Assembly: GCA_007136055.1 (NCBI GenBank)
Contig: SLHT01000291.1
Location: forward strand, 1-5,841
Reading direction: 5' to 3'
Length of the DNA: 5,841 bases
Source of the DNA: Syntrophomonadaceae bacterium
Lineage (GTDB): Bacteria; Bacillota; Dethiobacteria; DTU022
Numbering within the stretch: position 1 is the first letter of the stretch; each line of letters opens with the position of its first letter. Below are positions 1 to 4,289 of this stretch, piece after piece. The notes beneath the pieces were generated by a model. The model was not told the DNA's origin. It saw nothing but the letters and a program-made list of their open reading frames with translations, and made no database searches. The position numbers were made by a program, and so were the translations under genes.

Positions 1-126
1 TATTTAAAAGGATTGACCCACCATATGAAGGAAGCTAAGTACGGATTCTTTAAAGGTTTATTTGAGCGTTTAAAAATGTACTGGGAATGCATTAAATCCT
101 TTATTATTTGGAAAAAATATTTGTAG
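1..126 (+). CDS. 3' end of an unrecognised protein (partial, runs in from the left edge)
   Basis: The frame is open from base 1 to a TAG at 124-126, giving 41 residues. I do not recognise the family. The tail is basic and aromatic: eight or nine lysines and arginines against three glutamates, with many Phe, Tyr and Trp, ending in SFIIWKKYL. This composition would fit a cytoplasmic or membrane-proximal C-terminus, but that is inference. An internal ATG at 25-27 has no convincing ribosome binding site before it, so the frame is more likely the end of a longer gene starting outside the window than a complete small gene. It lies on the same strand as niaR but ends 194 bp before it, and niaR appears to have its own promoters. 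No clear terminator follows the stop. Confidence 0.5.
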   Translation, partial: YLKGLTHHMKEAKYGFFKGLFERLKMYWECIKSFIIWKKYL

Positions 127-239
127 CGGTGAACACGAAACCCTGTGTGCAATAGATAAATAGGTTCAGGTCTTGGATGTTAAATGCCCTTAGCTAACAA
201 GTAAACCATGTGCTTTGTTCATTTTCCGTGACTTTTTTG

Positions 240-259
240 GTTTACTGATTTTTGTAAAC
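240..259. promoter_or_regulatory. Inverted repeat GTTTAC-N8-GTAAAC, candidate operator
   Basis: GTTTAC at 240-245 and GTAAAC at 254-259 form a perfect 6-bp inverted repeat with an 8-nt centre. The left arm covers the -35 hexamer of the candidate niaR promoter. A third copy of the half-site lies at 201-207 (GTAAACC), the exact reverse complement of 239-245. The position suits an autoregulatory operator for NiaR, but I cannot confirm that this matches the known NiaR motif. The assignment is inference from position and symmetry. Confidence 0.35.
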
Positions 260-269
260 TGTTTATAAT
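241..269 (+). promoter_or_regulatory. Candidate sigma-A promoter P1 for niaR
   Basis: TTTACT (241-246) and a perfect TATAAT (264-269) are separated by 17 bp. Transcription would start near 276, leaving a leader of about 45 nt before the niaR ATG. The -35 is embedded in the GTTTAC/GTAAAC inverted repeat, so a protein bound there would block this promoter. Confidence 0.5.
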
Positions 270-294
270 GAACAGCAGGGCCAGAAGGATTATT

Positions 295-303
295 TGCTAT
301 AAT
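295..303 (+). promoter_or_regulatory. Candidate extended -10 promoter P2 for niaR
   Basis: TGCTATAAT at 295-303 is a perfect extended -10 element (TGnTATAAT). No good -35 lies at the right distance, which extended -10 promoters tolerate. A start near 310 would leave only about 10 nt of leader, so this would give a nearly leaderless niaR message. It may be an alternative to P1 or a chance match in AT-rich DNA. Confidence 0.35.
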
Positions 304-320
304 ATAAGCGGGGCTTAGGT

Positions 321-845
321 ATGACTCCGGAAAAAAGACGCAGTATAATAGTTGAACTTTTAAGTAAAGCCTCTCAGCCTGTTGCCGGTTCAAAGCTTGC
401 CTCTGAACTTGCAGTCAGCCGGCAGGTAATAGTTCAGGATGTTTCTATCCTCCGTGCTTCGGGAAAAGAAATTATTGCCACACCCAGGGGTTATATGATT
501 AGAGAACATTTTGTTTTAAGGTCATACAAAAAAACATTTGCCGTACGCCACAACCTGAAGCAAATGGAGAATGAACTGAACATAATAGTTGATGCCGGGG
601 GCAAAGTTATTGATGTTATCGTTGAACATCCCCTATATGGTGAGTTAAAAGGTATGTTGATGCTAAAATCAAGACATGATGTTCAGAAATTTGTGGAAAG
701 GACAAAAACGACCGGTTCTAAAATGCTTTCGGATGTAACCTACGGGGTTCACCTGCACACGGTTGAAGCAGAAAGTGATGATATTTTTTCACATATTGAA
801 GCTGATTTGGACAGGGCCGGCTACTTGTTGAAAAGTTATAATTGA
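321..845 (+). CDS. niaR: NiaR-family niacin-responsive transcriptional repressor of NAD synthesis
   Basis: This 174-residue protein is collinear with Bacillus NiaR (YrxA) and Thermotoga TM1602. Residues about 5-57 form a winged helix-turn-helix of the HTH_11 type, with the recognition segment LAVSRQVIVQDVSILRASG near 30-48. Residues about 75-172 form the 3H domain. H77, E85, H144 and H146 occupy the same spacing as the metal ligands I recall for TM1602, and the VEHPLYGEL (101-109) and GVHLHT (142-147) blocks are intact. Family members bind nicotinic acid and repress NAD synthesis and niacin uptake genes. ATG 321 is the only start available after the in-frame stop at 300-302. Its ribosome binding site is weak: GGGG at 310-313 with 7-nt spacing. 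nadA follows after 76 bp on the same strand, so the repressor probably controls its own cluster. Confidence 0.93.
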   Translation: MTPEKRRSIIVELLSKASQPVAGSKLASELAVSRQVIVQDVSILRASGKEIIATPRGYMIREHFVLRSYKKTFAVRHNLKQMENELNIIVDAGGKVIDVIVEHPLYGELKGMLMLKSRHDVQKFVERTKTTGSKMLSDVTYGVHLHTVEAESDDIFSHIEADLDRAGYLLKSYN

Positions 846-872
846 TCCAGCGCGATTGAAGGGTTAAAATTT

Positions 873-902
873 TTTACATTGAAGTGACAACACACCTGTA
901 AA
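873..902 (+). promoter_or_regulatory. TTTACA-N18-TGTAAA upstream of nadA, candidate promoter and operator
   Basis: TTTACA (873-878) and TGTAAA (897-902) form a perfect inverted pair 18 nt apart in the 76-bp niaR-nadA gap. The same two hexamers also sit where a -35 (5 of 6 to TTGACA) and a -10 (4 of 6 to TATAAT) would be. The TTTAC/GTAAA half-site recurs at 240-259 upstream of niaR, which hints at a shared regulator. The spacing differs between the two sites (18 against 8), which weakens the case. nadA may instead be transcribed only from the niaR promoters. Confidence 0.3.
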
Positions 903-921
903 TACATTCTGAAATGAGGTT

Positions 922-1848
922 GTGACTCCTTTGAATCTATCACACTTAAAAGAAGATATTAAACGTTTAAAAAAAGAGCGGCAGGCAATAATCCTTGCCC
1001 ATAATTACCAGAGAGATGAAGTCCAGGAAATAGCTGATCATACAGGAGACTCTTTCGCCCTGAGTAAATTAGCTGCATCTACAGAGGCCGAGGTGATTGT
1101 CTTTTGCGGAGTTCATTTTATGGCTGAAAGTGCTTATATCCTTTCTCCGCAGAAAACTATTCTTTTGCCCGATCCTGATGCCGGGTGTCCGTTAGCCGAT
1201 AGCATAACGGCTAAAGCACTGCAGCGGAAAAAAGAAGAATACCCCGATGCAGCCGTTATCGCTTATATCAACAGCTCTGCCAGGGTAAAAGCGATGAGCG
1301 ATATATGTTGTACTTCTTCTAATGCTGTCCAGGTTGTCAATTCCCTGATGGAAGACGTAGTAATTTTTGTGCCTGATCGAAACCTGGCAGCATTTGTATC
1401 CAGTAATACTGACAAAGTTATCATTCCCTGGGAGGGCTACTGTATTACTCATTACCACATGACTGCAAAAGATGTTCTTAGGCAGCGCGAATTGCACCCG
1501 AATGCACCGATTACAGTGCATCCGGAATGCCGCCCCGAAGTTGTGGCCATGGCAGATCATGTTGGCAGCACAAGCGCAATAATTGAATATGCAGCAACAG
1601 TGTCGGCAGCCAAGATAATTATCGGAACAGAAGCAGGAACCCTTTACAGGCTAAACAAAGATAACCCCGATAAGGAGTTTATCCTCCTTTCTTCCGATCT
1701 GATCTGTCCGAACATGAAACTGGTTACTCTGGAAAGTATAAAAGAAGCCCTAGAAACCTTAGCGCCGCAGGTTACGGTGACGGAAAAGATCAGGGAAAAA
1801 GCTTACCGGGCCCTGGAGAGAATGCTCACTGTTAAACAGGAGGCCTAG
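922..1848 (+). CDS. nadA: Quinolinate synthase, [4Fe-4S] enzyme of de novo NAD synthesis
   Basis: NadA condenses iminoaspartate with dihydroxyacetone phosphate to quinolinate in the cytoplasm. Counting from GTG 922 the protein has 308 residues, close to the short Thermotoga-type NadA. It carries the three cluster cysteines C89 (DAGCP), C174 (EGYC) and C262 (ICPNMK), one per pseudo-repeat. Other family blocks are AHNYQ (26-30), TGDS (41-44), CTSSNA (130-135), VHPEC (199-203) and GTE (235-237). C129 next to C130 is an extra cysteine, probably not a ligand. There is no ATG near the 5' end. GTG 922 is only 2 nt from the GAGG at 916-919, while TTG 931 lies 11 nt from it, so the true start may be 931 (305 residues). 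The gene ends in TAG, 48 bp before the preferred nadC start. Confidence 0.95.
   Translation: MTPLNLSHLKEDIKRLKKERQAIILAHNYQRDEVQEIADHTGDSFALSKLAASTEAEVIVFCGVHFMAESAYILSPQKTILLPDPDAGCPLADSITAKALQRKKEEYPDAAVIAYINSSARVKAMSDICCTSSNAVQVVNSLMEDVVIFVPDRNLAAFVSSNTDKVIIPWEGYCITHYHMTAKDVLRQRELHPNAPITVHPECRPEVVAMADHVGSTSAIIEYAATVSAAKIIIGTEAGTLYRLNKDNPDKEFILLSSDLICPNMKLVTLESIKEALETLAPQVTVTEKIREKAYRALERMLTVKQEA
1838..1843 (+). promoter_or_regulatory. Orphan Shine-Dalgarno AGGAGG at the end of nadA
   Basis: AGGAGG at 1838-1843 lies in the last codons of nadA. Behind it, at the normal 5-10 nt, there is no ATG, GTG or TTG: the sequence reads into an AT-rich TTTATTATTTAA stretch. nadC has its own ribosome binding site 40 bp later. 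The site could be a chance consequence of the codons for Gln-Glu-Ala, or a remnant of the start of a lost nadB. Confidence 0.3.
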
Positions 1849-1884
1849 TTTATTATTTAAGGCTATCAAAGAAGAACCAGGCAG

Positions 1885-1889
1885 GGAGG
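1885..1889 (+). promoter_or_regulatory. Ribosome binding site of nadC, decides between three ATGs
   Basis: GGAGG at 1885-1889 is followed by three consecutive ATGs at 1891, 1894 and 1897. The gaps are 1, 4 and 7 nt. Only the third has good spacing, so translation most likely starts at 1897. Confidence 0.7.
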
Positions 1890-1896
1890 AATGATG

Positions 1897-2730
1897 ATGC
1901 ATTTAGATTTGGAAGCAGCTCAATCTCTTGTGGAAGCAGCGCTTGCAGAAGATATTGGCAGCGGAGATATTACCACCGATTATATTATCGGTGCCGAACA
2001 GGAAGGTTCGGCAAAAATCATCTCCCGGCAAGCAGGTATTGTGGCAGGCCTTCACCTGGCCCTTGCTGTTTTTAGAAAGCTTGATCCTGCCATAGATTGC
2101 AACTTTTTTGTATCAGATGGAGAAAAGGTATCAGCTGAAACAGTACTGGCAGAGATAAGAGGCAAGATCAGACCTATTCTGAGCGGAGAAAGGACAGCGC
2201 TTAATTTTCTGCAGCATATGTCGGCGATAGCGACAAAAACAGCCGCCTTTGTTGAAATAGCATCTCCCTATAATGTGAAAATACTTGATACCAGGAAAAC
2301 CGTACCGGGGTTAAGGGTGCCAGCAAAATACGCGGTTAGAATGGGCGGCGGTTTTAATCACCGTTTCGGACTTTATGATGCGGCAATGATCAAAGATAAT
2401 CATATTATAGCGGCAGGCAGCATTACAAAAGCGGTGTTATTGCTTAAAGATAACCTTCCTGTTACAACGAGGATTGAAGTCGAGACGGAAACAATGACAG
2501 AAGTTCGGGAAGCGCTTGAAGCCGGGGCTGATATAATCATGCTGGATAACATGCCCGTGGAATTGATCAAAGAGGCAGTCAGCCTGGTTAACGGCAAAGC
2601 CCTCCTGGAAGCTTCCGGAGGAATTACCCTGGACACTGTTGAGAAAGTGGCGGTAGCAGGAGTAGATTTTATCTCTGTCGGTGAGCTTACAAATTCAGTT
2701 AACGCCATGGATATCAGTGTGGACTGGTAG
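1897..2730 (+). CDS. nadC: Quinolinate phosphoribosyltransferase (carboxylating)
   Basis: NadC converts quinolinate and PRPP to nicotinate mononucleotide, CO2 and pyrophosphate, the step after NadA. From ATG 1897 the protein has 277 residues, the usual family length; the reading frame also allows two extra methionines from 1891. Numbering from 1891, the family blocks are DIGSGDITT (21-29), ERTALNFLQHMSAIAT (100-115), DTRKTVPGLR (133-142) with substrate-binding Arg and Lys, NHR (156-158), MIKDNH (166-171), a VETE acidic segment (197-200), MLDN (217-220) and EASGGI (240-245). The last block reads SVGELTNS (262-269), where GALTHS is common in the family, a modest departure. All core substrate residues are present, so the enzyme should be active. 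It is the third gene of the niaR-nadA-nadC cluster. No T-rich terminator is visible after its TAG. Confidence 0.95.
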   Translation: MHLDLEAAQSLVEAALAEDIGSGDITTDYIIGAEQEGSAKIISRQAGIVAGLHLALAVFRKLDPAIDCNFFVSDGEKVSAETVLAEIRGKIRPILSGERTALNFLQHMSAIATKTAAFVEIASPYNVKILDTRKTVPGLRVPAKYAVRMGGGFNHRFGLYDAAMIKDNHIIAAGSITKAVLLLKDNLPVTTRIEVETETMTEVREALEAGADIIMLDNMPVELIKEAVSLVNGKALLEASGGITLDTVEKVAVAGVDFISVGELTNSVNAMDISVDW

Positions 2731-2745
2731 CCCTGTAATTGCAAT

Positions 2746-2898
2746 ATGGGATCCCTGGAGATCAGGGCGCAATGGACAAATGATTTCGAAGTTGACAGGA
2801 TTGTCAGTTTGGAAACAAGTAACGATTCCATAATTATTAAGCGAGTCTGTCCCAAACCTTCCTGTGAAAAAACCTATATCGTGTGCCCCCATTGTTAG
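2746..2898 (+). CDS. Possible small four-cysteine (zinc-ribbon-like) protein, 50 aa
   Basis: ATG 2746 opens a 50-codon frame ending in TAG at 2896-2898, 15 bp after the nadC stop and in the same frame as nadC. The C-terminus reads RVCPKPSCEKTYIVCPHC. C35, C40, C47 and C50 would be spaced CX4C-X6-CX2C, a pattern that could bind zinc or another metal. The N-terminal half is acidic and shows no recognisable motif. I do not recognise the protein. Against it, no Shine-Dalgarno precedes the ATG, and a frame of this length is not rare by chance. It may also be a decayed gene fragment. Translational coupling to nadC is conceivable because of the short gap. Confidence 0.3.
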   Translation: MGSLEIRAQWTNDFEVDRIVSLETSNDSIIIKRVCPKPSCEKTYIVCPHC

Positions 2899-3043
2899 CG
2901 TATACTTATTGCAACTCAGCTTATTTAGCCATTGCTTCTGAAGAAAATGCAGTGTTATGGCCCATGGATTATTCCCTTGAAGGTGCTTTTATAGGAGTTT
3001 TGTAGCGATATAGGATGCTGCAATCTTTTTCTATTCCCGCTGG

Positions 3044-3062
3044 AAAACCAGATGAGCTGGTT
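3044..3062 (-). terminator. Weak hairpin downstream of the lipid kinase gene
   Basis: Read on the minus strand, AACCAG (3062-3057), loop CTCAT and CTGGTT (3051-3046) form a 6-bp stem, and two further T residues follow. It lies 65-80 nt past the kinase stop codon. The T-run is short and the stem modest, so this is only a possible terminator. Confidence 0.25.
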
Positions 3063-3126
3063 CGAGCTGCCAGGTCTCAGTGCGAGACTATCTAGAGAAG
3101 GGGGCGCCTGTCACAGCAGAAAGTTA

Positions 3127-4005
3127 TTACGGTGTATAGAAAGGAAGACGGGCAGGGAGCAGCTTAATATCCACGGGAGGCAGCGGCCCTTTTTCTCCGT
3201 CAATAACTAATACGTGGCTTGCAGGAAATTGCATGGTCATATTTTCCGCAGTAAGGTAAATTACACCGGGTTGATCAGGGGTAATTCCGCGAAGAACCCG
3301 GTACAATAATTTTACCACTTGATAAATATTCAAACTCTTTTTTAGGGCGAGGAGGTGGAGTTTCCCATCATTTAGCGCTGCATCCGGCGCGATGATAAAT
3401 AAACCTGCCGCCTGGCTGCCGTTTAAGACCAGGAAAACAAGAACTTCTTCTTCCAGGTATTCGCCATCGGTTTTAATAGTTAGCTTGAAAGGCCTGTAGG
3501 TCATTACTTTTATAAGGGCATGGATATAATAGGCGGGTGTGCCAAGCAGCCTTTTGAATGTTCTTGGGGTAAGGTAGGCAACATCACTAAACATTCCGGC
3601 AGCGGCTATATTTACAAAATAGCGGTTATTAGCCTGACCAATGTCAAGACGGGTGATATTCCCCTTCTTGATAACAGCGAGGATGTCTTTAATATTGCGA
3701 CCTTCATAAATTTGATGATAGATATCATTAGCGGTGCCACCGGGTAGTACTGCGAGGGGTGGTGGGTTTTCTATTTTTTCTCTCAGCAGGTAATCTACTA
3801 CCACGTTAATAGTTCCGTCACCGCCGGCTACCAAGATTGCATCGCATTCACTGATCAAGGGTTTAATTTCGGCAACTTTGTCCAGGGCAGTGTCTTTTAC
3901 TACAAATCCTTCGTTTTCCAATAAACGGAGGATCTTGTTTAAGCGCTTTTTTGTTCTAATAGAGCCTGCCTTGATATTGTAAATAAAAAGAAGCTGTTTT
4001 TTCAT
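3127..4005 (-). CDS. Diacylglycerol kinase-family (DagK/YegS/BmrU) lipid kinase
   Basis: This 292-residue protein has the full length of the bacterial DagK_cat/YegS family, soluble enzymes that phosphorylate diacylglycerol or related lipids with ATP at the membrane. GGDGT (61-65) is the nucleotide-binding signature. PGGTAND (88-94) corresponds to the usual PLGTxND. Other conserved points are D121 and N132, the APDAALNDGKLHL segment (206-218) and DGE (269-271) near the C-terminus. The N-terminal NPxSG-like motif reads NIKAG (10-14), with the proline replaced. There are no transmembrane segments. The exact substrate cannot be fixed: DgkB, YtlR- and BmrU-like proteins share these motifs. ATG at 4005-4003 is preceded by a weak AGGT (4018-4015) 9 nt away. 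The gene converges on nadC and diverges from the serine hydrolase gene. Confidence 0.9.
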   Translation of the reverse strand: MKKQLLFIYNIKAGSIRTKKRLNKILRLLENEGFVVKDTALDKVAEIKPLISECDAILVAGGDGTINVVVDYLLREKIENPPPLAVLPGGTANDIYHQIYEGRNIKDILAVIKKGNITRLDIGQANNRYFVNIAAAGMFSDVAYLTPRTFKRLLGTPAYYIHALIKVMTYRPFKLTIKTDGEYLEEEVLVFLVLNGSQAAGLFIIAPDAALNDGKLHLLALKKSLNIYQVVKLLYRVLRGITPDQPGVIYLTAENMTMQFPASHVLVIDGEKGPLPPVDIKLLPARLPFYTP

Positions 4006-4060
4006 TTTACAGTGACCTGTCTTTACCTCTTATTAAGGATTATTTCCAACTCAGTTTATA

Positions 4061-4076
4061 CATGTAGAGCTACATG
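4061..4076. repeat. Perfect palindrome CATGTAG-AG-CTACATG, candidate operator
   Basis: Seven-base arms (4061-4067 and 4070-4076) flank a 2-nt centre. The site lies 55-70 bp upstream of the kinase start codon, just downstream of the candidate minus-strand -10 box. As DNA it is a typical size for a dimeric repressor site. As RNA the 2-nt loop could not form without opening at least one pair, which favours a protein-binding role. The binding protein is unknown. Confidence 0.4.
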
Positions 4077-4109
4077 ATTAGCTATTCCACGCCGGGAATT
4101 CTGTTATTA

Positions 4110-4115
4110 ATTATA
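4110..4115 (-). promoter_or_regulatory. Candidate -10 box for the lipid kinase gene
   Basis: On the minus strand 4115-4110 reads a perfect TATAAT. No good -35 lies 16-18 bp upstream (ACCAAT at the 17-bp position). Transcription would start near 4103, giving a leader of about 98 nt that includes the CATGTAG palindrome. Confidence 0.35.
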
Positions 4116-4193
4116 CTATAAATCTCGCGCTAATTGGTTAACCCGGTGTGGAAAAACCACAATTCTTATCAAGAAGCCCGGTAAAGTGATATT

Positions 4194-4219
4194 AATTCTG
4201 CGGGACAGAATTGTTTTTT
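4194..4219 (+). terminator. Terminator-like hairpin in the leader of the serine hydrolase gene
   Basis: AATTCTG (4194-4200), loop CGGGA and CAGAATT (4206-4212) form a perfect 7-bp stem. It is followed by GTTTTTT, with six T residues at 4214-4219. This is the form of a factor-independent terminator, although the stem is AT-rich. No plus-strand gene lies directly upstream. It therefore either ends transcription entering from the left or acts as an attenuator 70 bp before the start codon. AATTCT at 4161-4166 is an alternative partner for AGAATT at 4207-4212. Confidence 0.5.
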
Positions 4220-4278
4220 GGTAGGCAGGATTTGCCTTTCTTTTATTGAAACAATCAAAAAATATAGCAAATAATAAC

Positions 4279-4285
4279 GGAGGTG
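4279..4285 (+). promoter_or_regulatory. Strong ribosome binding site of the serine hydrolase gene
   Basis: GGAGGTG at 4279-4285 is close to the full anti-Shine-Dalgarno complement. The GGAGG core ends 6 nt before ATG 4290, which fixes that start. Confidence 0.8.
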
Positions 4286-4289
4286 CCCT

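Larger units (their letters stand above)
2731..3126. other. 396-bp convergent intergenic region, no confident gene
   Basis: This is the gap between the ends of nadC (plus strand) and the lipid kinase gene (minus strand). It contains a possible four-cysteine ORF (2746-2898), a plus-strand frame open from 2868 to 3092 apart from one TAG at 3003, and several short inverted repeats. These are CCCTG-GAGAT-CAGGG (2753-2767), TGACA-GGAT-TGTCA (2793-2806), GTCTC-AGTGC-GAGAC (3074-3088) and a minus-strand hairpin at 3046-3062. None of the plus-strand hairpins is followed by a T-run, so I see no factor-independent terminator for nadC. No tRNA or other known RNA was recognised. Confidence 0.5.
4006..4289. 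promoter_or_regulatory. Divergent intergenic region between lipid kinase and serine hydrolase genes
   Basis: These 284 bp must hold the promoters of both flanking genes. I see a minus-strand TATAAT, a perfect 16-bp palindrome, an AATTCT motif repeated three times and a terminator-like hairpin, each listed separately where supported. A small stem TGTGG-AAAAA-CCACA lies at 4147-4161. For the plus strand the best promoter match is TTGAAA (4246-4251) with AATAAT (4270-4275), spacing 18, but it would start transcription inside the ribosome binding site and is doubtful. No ORF is supported here. Confidence 0.5.

Noticed and set aside
190..393. Minus-strand 67-codon frame across the niaR promoter and start
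   Set aside because: It overlaps the well-supported niaR start and promoter, has no motif and reads as an antisense shadow.
1192..1560. Minus-strand 122-codon frame inside nadA
   Set aside because: It lies wholly antisense to a gene with intact catalytic motifs and has no recognisable domain.
2400..2892. Minus-strand frames across the end of nadC and the gap
   Set aside because: They are antisense to nadC, have no ribosome binding site at their starts and no recognisable protein features.
3048..3090. tRNA-like TTCGAGC sequence in the convergent gap
   Set aside because: The flanking bases do not form a T-arm stem or an acceptor stem, so no tRNA can be drawn.
2728..3095. TAG decoded as an amino acid (pyrrolysine-type readthrough) after nadC
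   Set aside because: TAG also ends nadA and nadC at normal family lengths, no pyl genes or methylamine methyltransferase are in the window, and TAG spacing in the gap fits decay or chance.
3520..3747. Plus-strand 75-codon frame inside the lipid kinase gene
   Set aside because: It is antisense to the kinase motifs and has no Shine-Dalgarno or motif.
4246..4275. TTGAAA-N18-AATAAT as the serine hydrolase promoter
   Set aside because: The start point would fall within the GGAGGTG ribosome binding site, so it is unlikely to be the main promoter.
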